DNA of 64,000 nt from Amanita rubescens (lineage: Eukaryota > Basidiomycota > Agaricomycetes > Agaricales > Amanitaceae), in NCBI GenBank assembly GCA_015039365.1, contig WION01000136.1, positions 62,001 through 126,000 on the forward strand. Reading direction: 5' to 3'. The translations under genes were made by a program, and so were the position numbers. This document shows positions 1 to 10,755 of this stretch, piece after piece (within the stretch, counting starts at the first letter, position 1; every line of letters begins with the position of its first letter). The notes beneath the pieces were generated by a model, which saw only the letters and a program-made list of their open reading frames with translations, did no database searches and had not been told where the DNA came from.

Positions 1-946
1 CCTTTCTCTGGAGGTCGAATATTTGAAACAGGAGAAGAAAATATTTTCAAACTGAATCGCAACAAAGGTGCTAAATGCCCTCAATCCCTGCCTAATGCCG
101 TGCTTACTGTGACAACAGTGCCTATAATCGTCGTTTTCACAAAGTTTGACCTTTTCATAGCGAGCTTAAGCGGGCGGAGTAGGGGGGAGGAAAATATTAG
201 TGTGGATTTAGCTGAAAAAATGTTTAGAGATGAACATGGCCCGACTTTCGAGAGGGCGACGCACAACATTTCAGGGAATATCCCATACACAGCTGTGGCG
301 AGTATGTTTACACCTGGGTGTGTTTCGTTTGTATTGATATCCTCACAAAGTCTCGCTGCCTGATACTTTGCAGCGGCTTGTCGAAATTACGATGCAAAGC
401 ATAGTCGAGAGTTCCAGTCCATCGAGTCGTCTTACACGCGGTAGGGATCACTAGTTTGATATAGAAAATACTTAACCAGCAGGATTAGACGTGGATCTAC
501 CAATCGCTTTAGCAGCAATGCAGCTTAAGATTGCCACATCAACAGAGTAAGTATCTTTGCCGAAGAAGGATAGACCTAACATCTGGTATTGTAACAGAGC
601 AGGAGAGAGGGGTAGGCTGCAGTTTTTTTGTCAATGCTATGTGATCTAATAAATTACCAGCAATCCGGAGCGCAATAGGATCCGGTATCGGCTTTTATGG
701 TTTTAAGGTTCAAAAGTGCCAATACGCAATACACAAAGACATCATCATGGTCTGGAATATTCGTGATCTTGATGAGGTTTGTAAAACAGTGTTTCGATAT
801 GTCATTGGATTCATCATGTTTTGATAGCATTTTCTCAGTGATGAATTCTATAACCGAATGGCCGTCATCGTTGGCGATCTCAGCCCTGTGTAAGTGTACT
901 TTGTTCAATGATAGATTAAAAAGTTGACGTTTGTCCTTAGTCAGAA
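1..946 (+). pseudogene. GTPase part of a GTPase-pseudokinase-kinase gene (5' part cut by window edge, 3' part displaced by LTR element)
   Basis: The first 68 bases encode FETGEENIFKLNRNK, followed by an intron (about 69-118). The next exon reads VPIIVVFTKFDLF and carries the G4 motif TKFD at 139-150, then a helical stretch ending near IPYTAVAS. Later exons are recognisable by alignment to the paralogue at 23-24.6 kb: AIHKDIIMVWNIRDLDE (about 717-776) and an exon starting after the AG at about 840. The P-loop lies upstream of the window. A final exon starts after the AG at 938-940, and only six coding bases later the LTR element begins at 947; the coding sequence resumes at 8743 in the same exon. 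Before the insertion this was therefore one gene. The exon around 660-716 looks eroded compared with the paralogue. A P-loop GTPase of the family common in Agaricomycetes is well supported; substrate and role are unknown. Confidence 0.72.
942..946. repeat. Target site duplication CAGAA (left copy)
   Basis: CAGAA directly precedes the 5' LTR and recurs at 8743-8747 directly after the 3' LTR, as expected of a 5 bp staggered integrase cut. Confidence 0.93.
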
Positions 947-1420
947 TGTTAAAGTTATCTTATCTAATCATATAAGATAACGTATATCTTATCTTATCTC
1001 ATATAAGATAATACATCATATCTTATCCTATAGATTAGGATATACAGATTAGATGTACATACATGCATATATGTATACACATGTACATATACATACATAG
1101 GATACTGGAATATCCTATAGTCGCTTGCGTCATCCCATTACTGCGGTAGACGCGTCATAGCTGCGCTAGACGTCATATTATACATCATGCACAGCTCTTC
1201 TTCTATTTACTATACATTGTACTTATTAGGATACTAGTAGTATATAAGACTACCTGTATGTAGGTACAAATAAGAACCTTCCTTCTCCTCTTACCACCAC
1301 ATCCTATATCCATAGGATAGTGAGTTATCGTTCGAGGTCGTCACCGCCACTCTACACTCCACTCTAAGTAAGTATTCACTTTAACACTTAGACGCTGCGC
1401 TGCTGGGCGTATCTTCGTCA
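947..1420 (+). repeat. 5' LTR (474 bp)
   Basis: Direct repeat identical by eye to 8269-8742, with TG...CA termini. Its first 120 bases are dense in short inverted copies of ATATAAGATA / TATCTTATAT. Confidence 0.95.
1241..1250 (+). promoter_or_regulatory. TATA-like element in the 5' LTR
   Basis: TATATAAGAC lies about 180 bp before the LTR end, a plausible core promoter for the element. The same sequence occurs in the 3' LTR. This is a motif match only. Confidence 0.45.
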
Positions 1421-1436
1421 GGTTATGGGCCCCGAC
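1421..1436 (+). other. Primer binding site of the copia half-tRNA type
   Basis: The bases directly after the 5' LTR read GGTTATGGGCCCCGAC. The reverse complement ends GGGCCCATAACC, which resembles the anticodon stem-loop of initiator tRNA-Met (GGGCUCAUAACC). Drosophila copia is primed from an internal cut in that loop. The match is from recalled tRNA sequence and was not computed. Confidence 0.6.
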
Positions 1437-2447
1437 ATGGTATTGCTTGCATCACCATCGCCTCCAGGCATGTTACCATGCAAGATGTGTGAACAGGTAT
1501 AGTATTGTGCGGGTCGGAGACCTGAGTGGCATCCGTCAATTTAACTAAGTTCTTGTACCTGACATACGAGCTTATGACATGCGCCCGGACCCTAGGGCTT
1601 TAGGGGGATCTCCTTGCACCCAGGGATAAGGGTACCACCTATGTTTCTCAAGGCTGGCATGGCAACCTTGACCCCCATGGAGTTATACTTGCCCTCCATG
1701 ATGTGACTGGGGTATTCATGCACGATATTCCATTATAAGGCCCTTAGTGCCTTTAGTTACCGTATGTAGATCATATGGCCCGTAGTAACTTTCACAAAGT
1801 ATAAAGGTCGTGCTGGGGTCCCATTGTGGACCATACACGCAGACTATTAGGCGTCCACTCCTAGAGAGCGCCTTAGATTAGCCGTTGGCTCTGCTCAAAA
1901 GGCATCCACGTATACTTTCATATTGTTACTGGGAGTGCTTATAAAGGTGGTCACGGACGGTTTATGGACCGGACACCTTTCATTTTCCAAAGACAACTGG
2001 TACCTCTTGGGACCAGGCAGTTGCCGCAGGCGCACTGCAGTCCGCGGACCTTATGCATGTCATACTCGTTTACAGGTCAGGCACACAAGTTTGGTACATG
2101 TTCCTCGGATCGATCCTGGTGCTAGGCATTATCATGCTTGGCTGTAGCTCATAACGCTGCACGCAAGGTTGTTGTCGTATTCGTTATGACACCCTCGCCT
2201 ATGAAGTTGTTGTCGTTTATGTAATGACACCTTCATTAATAAAATCCTTAAATAGATATAAATCATTGAATTTATAAATAATCCATCAAAACGATCAATT
2301 GATTTCATCTCAATCAATCGTTCCATCATCAAGAAGCAAGAAATAACATTTCTTGCTCACCCACCTCTATACAAGGCAATCAGACCTTGTTACCGACAAT
2401 TCCCATAAGGTTTTATATAAATATAAACCTTTAACAACATTCTTGTC

Positions 2448-3596
2448 ATGTCTTCTTTTACCAAAGAAGAAGACAGCGCTTTATGTTCCCTTGTCACCGA
2501 ATTACAAGGAAACAATTATCGTGCCTGGGCACGACAAATAACGGCATACTTTCAGATCTCAAATCTGATGGTATTCATGTGTCCCGTTATTCCAAATGCA
2601 ATCCCTGCTCACCTCAAAGCAGTAATTGCGCCGATCACTGCCACAAACAAGGCAGCAATCATCATACAAGCTGATGAGCTTGTACAAAACGAGAAGGCGT
2701 TACACGCCATTAAGCTCAGATTGTCCTTTACAATCTTTGAGCTTTATCAACACGTTTACAATGCAAGACTTCTATGGATGTTCTTGCAAGAACGTTACAA
2801 AGATGATTCGCCAGCAATCCTCGATGGATCACTGGACAAAATAGATCATGATCGATCTATAAATAAAATCATCACTCGTTATAGACACATAGCAGCACAG
2901 GGACATCAATTCCCGGCTGCTCATTTAAATAAAGCACTTACGACCATTAGGGCTGTTCCATCAAAATGGATCAACCAAACAGCGGCTACATCATCCGTTA
3001 CCGCTATCAATACGAATTACTCTAGCCCTACAGCAGTACGTTCAGGAAACACTGCTACACAAGTTGGACCAATCAGAGTCCAGCAACTTGCTAGTGAAAT
3101 TCGTTCAGCATGGTCGTTACGGCATCATACTATAAAACAATCACCTCCGTCAACGCAAGATCCTAACTTGCATACGGAACATTGCTTAGCTAATGCCTCC
3201 TTAACAAACAAAGGCAAAGGCCGCTGCAGATGCTCGCCGCATCCACAGCCTACACATTTGCGCTGGGAAGACTTTAAAAATAGTAGCAAGCCTGATTACA
3301 TCAGGGGAGGATCTCCACTATTAGTCAAACAGCCCGAATCTGATCCGGAATCAGATCCCACACATGATTCATTTAAATCATGTAAATCAAATGTTTCCAC
3401 GCCTTCACCTTTATCACATGAGTCTTTGACAGACTCGTCCGATACAAGAATAACAAATTCCCAGGAGGAATTTTATGATGCTCATGAAGATTTCGAGCGT
3501 CATTATGGAAATTTCATGGCTATGAATAGCTATGATCAATGGGTAGAAGAACAATATAGCATAGACTTAGATAATTTCTGGAAGATATATATGTAA
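2448..3596 (+). CDS. Gag-like protein of the LTR element
   Basis: A 382-residue ORF about 1 kb after the 5' LTR. The N-terminal third (LVTELQGNNYRAWARQI, then YKDDSPAIL near residue 120) fits copia-type Gag domains of the UBN2/DUF4219 sort, which begin L.G.NY..W and have a conserved W..L...Y. The middle is Ser/Thr/Gln-rich and the C-terminal end acidic. No CCHC zinc knuckle is visible; the only Cys cluster is GRCRCSPHP near residue 260. It is the only long ORF of the element, and no pol frame follows it. The start MSSFTKEED is the first Met of the frame. It would form the particle into which the RNA is packaged, with enzymes supplied by a relative elsewhere. Confidence 0.8.
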   Translation: MSSFTKEEDSALCSLVTELQGNNYRAWARQITAYFQISNLMVFMCPVIPNAIPAHLKAVIAPITATNKAAIIIQADELVQNEKALHAIKLRLSFTIFELYQHVYNARLLWMFLQERYKDDSPAILDGSLDKIDHDRSINKIITRYRHIAAQGHQFPAAHLNKALTTIRAVPSKWINQTAATSSVTAINTNYSSPTAVRSGNTATQVGPIRVQQLASEIRSAWSLRHHTIKQSPPSTQDPNLHTEHCLANASLTNKGKGRCRCSPHPQPTHLRWEDFKNSSKPDYIRGGSPLLVKQPESDPESDPTHDSFKSCKSNVSTPSPLSHESLTDSSDTRITNSQEEFYDAHEDFERHYGNFMAMNSYDQWVEEQYSIDLDNFWKIYM

Positions 3597-6500
3597 TATA
3601 TAAATTGTCATCAACACAAGAGTATCGTGAAGGATCACTCCTTATAAATCCGATTACTTGTCACACAATTTATATTCAAAATAAGGAAATCGTGTAGGCA
3701 TATGCCTTGCAATCCCGATTACTTATATACAAATCTTTCTGGTGGTATTAAGCAAGGATCATTATCATTGCCAAAATATACCGCGTTCAAGGGAATTTCG
3801 ATCACTTGAAGAAAGATCATCATGCTTGTCATTATATACAAGCATCAAAACACATATTATCTTCGTCATTCAGAAATATCTATAAAGTTTACACTATAAA
3901 AACAATATCTTTAAAAAAAGCTCTCCACATATGCAAACTGATGTCTATAGCCTATAAACGGCTATAATCTATTTGCAGATAACAGTAATGTGTTACCTTT
4001 GAGAAAGGTTCCTTGCCGTTGAAACTTACACGGTTTTGAAAACGTCTCATAATATGGTTTCCTACACTTGAGAAGGCTCCTTGCTGTTGAAATAGCACAG
4101 TCTTGAAAGTGTCTCATAACACTGTAGTCGCAATAGCAGTTTCATACTGCTGAACATTATCTGTTGGAGATAACAAATTTCTTGGTACAAACACCGTCAT
4201 TCTTTAACGACGTTAGCAAGGATTTATTATCATTGCCAAAATACTGTCACATACAAGGGAATTTCGATCACTTGTATAAGAATAGACTTCTATGCTTGTC
4301 TATACAAGCATCTATAAACGTCCAGAGTATTTCTGTACTCAACCTATAAATTGAATTGTTCGGCGGCGTCTTCACGCTCATCCCCTCTTCATATCAAAAT
4401 AGGTTTTCCAATAACAGGACAGACGTAACTAAAATACCTCGAAATAATTCTTATAGCTTTAAGAATTGTGGATTATAATTCTAAATGATTATCTATAGGA
4501 ACCAGATCATCCTTGAGTGAAATACATGTACCATGACCAAATACGTTGACCAACGTTATTATGTTGGATAATGTATTGTGTGAAACACAAGAACGGTTAC
4601 ATCTTTTTATAAAGATGATAAATTGACGAAATCATTGATTTCTTTAAATACATGAAGATGATTTTTATAAATCATCACATGTTAAAATAAGAATACTGTT
4701 CATATCACATCAATCTATATGTGATAAATAGATCATGTCCAAAAATATACATGATGCTATCAGGCTAAATTACGCAATATCAATCCCTGTCTTGATTGAG
4801 GGGGAATCATTGCAATTACAAGTACACAATATGACTTGTATATGACCAATCAAAACAAGTATTCGATATAACTTGTAGACAAATACAATCATGGATGCGT
4901 ATTAGAAATAGGCACATATTGTATATATGGTTGCGTATTAAACATAGGCCCATAATAAATGGTCATCAACTGTATTAGAGGAGGAAGCTCCCTCGATAAT
5001 ATACAGATGCCTGAACACGAACAAATATATGTATTGGAGTTTTATCCCCGTCTATTGTATAGAGAAGGCTCCTTGCCGTTGAAACTTATACGGTCTTGAA
5101 AGCATCTCGTCTTTACAATATGACATTACACTCCTGACAAATATCCTAGTCAGGAACGTGTATTATATGGAATGCCAGGTTAAAGCATATCTCAAATAAG
5201 CTTGTCCTATGGCTTATCGCAAATAACCTCACATGTCCTCTCCATACATATAACAGTATTTCTTTATAAGAATCAATGGTAATTTAAAATCAAAAGAAAT
5301 AGATTATGTTAATCTTGCGCCAGTTCCTTTCAAAATACAGATTCCCAGTATCGTTCTTACGATATTACGGTTGGATTGTTGGAATACATTTAGTTCCTTG
5401 CACAGATCTTCGCCCTCAAAAGCTAAAGATAGGAACACCTTGCGTACAATCCAACACCCTCTTTAATTAACTCTAGTTCTTGGTCTCATCCGAACAATGG
5501 AGAATTTCCTTACACAAGTTTTGACGGTTTTCAGGTTGGTTAACAATATTTACATATTGTCGATCACTTGGGGATACAGCAGACCCAATACTGCTACGAA
5601 TATAAACTTGTACAGGTCAACCTTTAAATGGGTAGCAATATTTACATATTGTGGGTCATTCAGGGGCACAGCAGACTCTATACTGCTATGACTTCGAAAT
5701 ATCGTTATGATCTTCCTGGCGGTATTAGCAAGGACATGTAGTCATTGCCAAAATATACCGTATATGAATGAGCTTCGGCCAACTCATAAGGAGGATCTTT
5801 ATAAATAACGAATTTCGGTTTAATGTTGTCATTATACATTGAACATCAAAAAGGATATTCAAAATCATTCGACGAGACTTTCCCGTTCGAGTTCTATACT
5901 CTTATTGCATCTGGATAATGCATAAAGATAAAATAGAACCAGGGTAGAACAAGAATTAACAGAGTTAAGAGGACATTACTTGCCAACGGACTACACGTAA
6001 CAGAGGAATAATCCTTGTTTAAGGATTAATATAGGCTGTACTGAAAAGGAAACCTATATCGGATAACGTCGCAGTTATACCTTCCCAGTAGACGTGTTCA
6101 TGTTGAATATATCGTCCAAAAAGATAGTCATTGACACTTAAATGACTTAGAGGTTAAAATCTCGTTCATACGAGATATTATATAAGTGTTTGTTCTTCTA
6201 TACAAACACTTATAATTATACTTGTCGTCAATACAAGTAAATCCTCTTCGTTGTAAGAATCTATATCAAAAATAGATTCTATATGCTATAATGGGGTGGC
6301 GCCTACCTTGCGCAAATCCCCAAATATACAAGTATGAGTGAATGCGGAATGTCGATCATTCTCGGATCCTCAATTAAACTTGTCATGACAACGGTCGTAT
6401 CCCTGTGGGTGTAGACCTTTAAAGTCATATTTGTATCTTGTATCCATACACAAGGTGCAATAAATATAGCATAATACATACAAGAATAAACTTCTTGTAC

Positions 6501-8257
6501 ACAGTGTCCTATAAAGGATTACATCATTAATGATCGTCGGGTATGGCAGACACAATACTGCCAGCAAATTATCTTTATATTAAGATAAAATGCGCCGGGC
6601 ACTTATAGCAGTTCTCACTGCTGATCATATATGGTAAAACCCTTTTACAATGATTACCAAGATATATTGCAAATGTGGATGACCACCACATATAAGTCAA
6701 GTAGGGAATCATATCTGTATGAGCATCCAGTAAAATGTATCTGGATTCACTTACACGATTAAAACAAGAAAGCTTGTCACATATAAGCTCATGTTTAATA
6801 ATCGTCACACATGCTCAGGAATTGGATAATGATGAAATTCATTTCGTTATTACGAAATCAGGAGATTCGTCTCCCCGCTGGTGTTGTGCGTTCCTATCAA
6901 AATAGGGATATATGGAATCACAACCTAATACAATCCTTTACGAAAGTGATTATAAAGGATTTAATGATATGCAAATCATCATACCAGACGGATTATCATC
7001 ATTTACGAAGGACAAGATATACACACATATATATAGAAGGGAACAGTTGTTATTCAATAGCAGACGGGTCAATATGCTTATACAAGCATAAGTCCTTTAA
7101 AGACCCAAGGACTTCGATCTGCTGGATAACGAAGATATTCTTTAAAACACATGGTTGAACTCTTTATCGAAATTTAAAAAGGAGTTTTTATCGATATAAC
7201 AGAGATGTAAACCATGATGTATAAGAATCATCTGGGTAACTGTCTATAAACATAATTCGCTTGTCGTCAATACTTGTTTTTACAAGGACAAGCAATTATA
7301 TTAGACCACAATACGATTATACTTGTCATCACAAGTAAAATCGTCAAGCGTGCGACTTGTCGATCAAGTGAACACGCCACATATTCTCGTATTGCTGTGC
7401 AAAGAGAATATATACTCCTTTACCATTAAGGTGCTAGTCACCTTTACACCACATAAGGCGTCGGACGCCTTTAGATATAATAGGAGAACACACGAGTCAG
7501 CGTACATAATCAGAACTTGTAAAGAAACAAGGAATGATTATTGCACTCGTCACACATACGAGCAGAGAGTATTTGCAAGGGAGGAAGCTCCCCTTGTAGA
7601 GATACTATACTCGTCTAAATAGTGTATTTAGGAAGACACGTCAAGTTTTTACTTGACAATGCGACATATACACACTCGCATATCCATCAGAGGATTCTTT
7701 TCACACAAAGAATCATCATCATATATCTTGCTATTTATATAGCTTGATATTTATGCAAGTTGTTAAACGTTATCGTTTACCTGCCCAAAATATTCATTTA
7801 GCACTTAAGGATATATACTTATCCTTTATCAAACAAAGTAATAAATCATATCAGAGACAGCGAAGGCAGTAGAACAAGCCCCTTCTCGATAAATATGATT
7901 TCACACACTTTGTAAGGCTTGAAGCCTGGGGGTGCTTTTATAATGGATATTATCAATATGACAGGAAACTCGATTTTTGACAAATCGATTCAAACAATAT
8001 ATGTCATTGTATTGGCTTTTCGATAAAGTCATATCCTATACCTTTAGGATCAAATAATGATAAATATTGTATAACGTATACAACAAGCATTATAGGAATA
8101 TTAAAGAAATATATAATACAAGGGATTAAGGTGAAAGCAGCATATAGTCTGGATCCCCGTACTTGTACACGAAAACGAGAGATCTTCCGTGAAGACTTTT
8201 TAGTCTTGCAATTCCGGTGACTCGTACAAAATATTTCATATATTCCTGGATAACTTA
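3597..8257 (+). other. Non-coding, hairpin-dense internal region of the LTR element
   Basis: About 4.6 kb of AT-rich sequence without ORFs above about 115 residues and without pol motifs. It contains dispersed diverged repeats, for example GCTCCTTGCCGTTGAAAC near 4008, 4076 and 5068, and a block with TCATTGCCAAAATA near 3765, 4230 and 5735. It is also unusually dense in short perfect hairpins (see findings). It may be packaging or structural RNA sequence. Confidence 0.75.
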
Positions 8258-8268
8258 GCGAGGGGGTG
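8258..8268 (+). other. Polypurine tract before the 3' LTR
   Basis: GCGAGGGGGTG directly precedes the 3' LTR, the usual position of the plus-strand primer of LTR retrotransposons. Confidence 0.7.
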
Positions 8269-8742
8269 TGTTAAAGTTATCTTATCTAATCATATAAGAT
8301 AACGTATATCTTATCTTATCTCATATAAGATAATACATCATATCTTATCCTATAGATTAGGATATACAGATTAGATGTACATACATGCATATATGTATAC
8401 ACATGTACATATACATACATAGGATACTGGAATATCCTATAGTCGCTTGCGTCATCCCATTACTGCGGTAGACGCGTCATAGCTGCGCTAGACGTCATAT
8501 TATACATCATGCACAGCTCTTCTTCTATTTACTATACATTGTACTTATTAGGATACTAGTAGTATATAAGACTACCTGTATGTAGGTACAAATAAGAACC
8601 TTCCTTCTCCTCTTACCACCACATCCTATATCCATAGGATAGTGAGTTATCGTTCGAGGTCGTCACCGCCACTCTACACTCCACTCTAAGTAAGTATTCA
8701 CTTTAACACTTAGACGCTGCGCTGCTGGGCGTATCTTCGTCA
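8269..8742 (+). repeat. 3' LTR (474 bp)
   Basis: Identical by eye to the 5' LTR. It is preceded by a purine-rich tract and followed directly by the target duplication CAGAA, after which the interrupted host exon resumes. Confidence 0.95.
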
Positions 8743-8747
8743 CAGAA
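8743..8747. repeat. Target site duplication CAGAA (right copy)
   Basis: Second copy of the 5 bp duplication. Removing one copy plus the element restores an exon that aligns with the paralogue at 24.46-24.53 kb. Confidence 0.93.
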
Positions 8748-10755
8748 CAAGGTAGTGATTGGATCACCTGGCCTACTGAGAAAGTTTACCAGTGCTGTTT
8801 ACAAAAAACCGTGAGTATATACCGGTTGCGATCCAGACAATTACCTTAGGTGTCCGATACAGACTTGAACATATTCATTTCCTTATGGCATACGTAGTGG
8901 ACCTCACACTTATTCAACAAGCCGTGTTTCAAGTTTCGCTACAAGACCAAACAGAGGGGAAAGTAACACAAGAGCGCATAACTGAAATCATCTATGAGTT
9001 CCATTTGTCGGAAAAGAAGAAACGTATTCACGACACAATCATTGGGTTTCAGCATGTGGTTCCAAGGGATAGCATGGTAGAGCAGATCATGTCTTTAATA
9101 ATAAAGGGAAATGAGGTACAACGTCTCTTATCTTAGCGCGAACTTATGCTAATCGCGCGTCTCGCTTATACTACAGATGACGGAGAATGATAGGCAACTT
9201 GACCAAACGAGACCTATTCTTCCATCATTACTTTCTATCCTCAGATTTGAGGTGCGGATATTGGAAGAATTGCCGGACTATCGTTAATGAATTTTAGCAA
9301 AGTGTAAACGGCCTGGTGGTGAACAAAGTTATCCTTAACCTTTTCCGCCAAGTGTTAGATATACCGGACTATGGCACTATTATCGACGAACTGAAGGATC
9401 CTGTGAACGATGTCGAGCTGTTGCTAGAATTCATCCTCTACGTTCGTCCACCTTTGATTCAATTGTTTGATACAGTTGCTTACTACTTTCTACAGGCGCT
9501 CCGTAGTCACAGCCTGTCGGATTCCGGTATTCCAGATGCCAACCGAAGGGCAAGGAGACTAATGTTCAAATTGATATCCAAGACAGATCTCACACTCAAA
9601 CTCCTATTTGTTACCGACGTTAAGATCGAGTCATATCGTGACACCCTTGGTTTTGGTGGCTATGGACGTGTTGTCAAAGGCGAACACAAAGGACATCACG
9701 TTGCGCTAAAAATGCTGGACAGAGAGGTTAGCCATTACCATTTTCTGCGCCTTTGCTTCAACGAAACTGACCTGTTTGGTAAGGGTACGCGCGAGAAAGA
9801 CTTCTGTCGGGAAGCACTAGCTTGGCGATCGCTCGACCATCATTTTATCCTTCCTTTAATGGGAATCTTTGAAGAAAAATCACAGCAATTTCTCGTTTCG
9901 CCGCTCATGATGAACGGCACGTTAACGCAATGGAGAAAGAGTCAACCGCCCCCAGACGTGGCTAATGTACATAAGCTGGTAAGTTTCTGATGCTTGCCAG
10001 GCCGTTTGAACAAGATTCTTGATATTTGCTAGGTGCTTGAAGTAGCCGAAGGCGTTCGATATATTCACGCAGAAGGAATCGTGCATGGATACTTGAAAGG
10101 GGTGCGTACTTTAGTACCGATTTCTTTACCCTGTTCATCTCTTCGTCCGTCAGGACAATGTACTTCTTGATACCAATCACCATTGCCAAATCGCCAACTT
10201 TGGATTAACTCATCATCTTGACGTCACCTTTACGCAAGCTGCCTCGTCGATCTCGTTAAATTTTGTTGCTCCTGAACTATTTGGCACTTGGGACGAATGT
10301 GACGGGTCCGGTTGCGATGCATGCCGTACGGATCGTGACTCGCCAAGAGGCAACAGAAAAACGAAGGAGACGGACGTATATGCATTTGGCTGCCTTTATT
10401 ACGCGGTGAGTAGTACCTCAACACATTGTAAGCGCTTGGTGATAACTCGTGTAGATATTTTTCGATACCTTTCCTTTTCAAGGAAAAGATGAATATCAAA
10501 TTCTTCGTCTCGTCACAAATGGATCACGTCCAGATCGATTGAAGTATCCGACAATCAACGACAATATATGGGGTATAATCCAGAGTTGTTGGCCCGCCAA
10601 GCCTTGCGACCGTTGGACGATGGAGAAAATAGTAGAGTCGCTGACTTCTCCGAGTGCCCAAGTCCAAATTTCGAAGGATCGTAGCGGAATAAACGGGCCG
10701 CAGTTTGCCTCTGAACGTGTATTTCAAGGGGTAAGTCGTGACACAATATTTCTCG
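8743..10755 (+). pseudogene. Continuation of the split gene: helical linker and pseudokinase domain
   Basis: After the LTR element the host exon resumes (VIGSPGLLRKFTSAVYKK). A helical exon follows (MAYVVDLTLIQQAVFQVS to about 9117), then exons reading PSLLSILRFE and NGLVVNKVIL that lead into a kinase-like domain. Seen there: Gly-rich loop GFGGYGRVVKG (about 9650), VALK with the ATP-site lysine, LAWRSLDHHFILPLMGIF, VSPLMMNGTL, then HGYLKG near 10084 where the family has HGDL, NFG at 10196-10204 where DFG is expected, APELFG, and DVYAFGCLYY. Both catalytic aspartates are replaced, so the domain should lack phosphotransfer activity. Introns of about 45-60 bp with GT...AG ends separate the exons. 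Reading continues through small exons near 10783-10955 into the next kinase, so this is probably one polypeptide. It is annotated broken because of the LTR insertion. Confidence 0.75.

Larger units (their letters stand above)
947..8742 (+). mobile_element. Gag-only (non-autonomous) copia-like LTR retrotransposon, 7.8 kb
   Basis: Two 474 bp direct repeats (947-1420 and 8269-8742) start TGTTAAAG and end TTCGTCA, and are identical by eye. They are flanked by the 5 bp target duplication CAGAA (942-946 and 8743-8747). A copia-type primer site follows the left LTR and a purine tract precedes the right one. The only substantial ORF is a gag-like protein (2448-3596). No protease, integrase, reverse transcriptase or RNase H motif is visible in the remaining 4.6 kb, so the element must be mobilised in trans. 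This matches the TR-GAG concept described in plants. Identical LTRs imply a recent insertion. It lies in an exon of the GTPase-kinase gene. Confidence 0.93.

Noticed and set aside
3600..8260. Decayed pol gene of the LTR element
   Set aside because: No protease, integrase, reverse transcriptase or RNase H block could be read in any frame, even broken; the region is better described as non-coding. A profile search could still change this.
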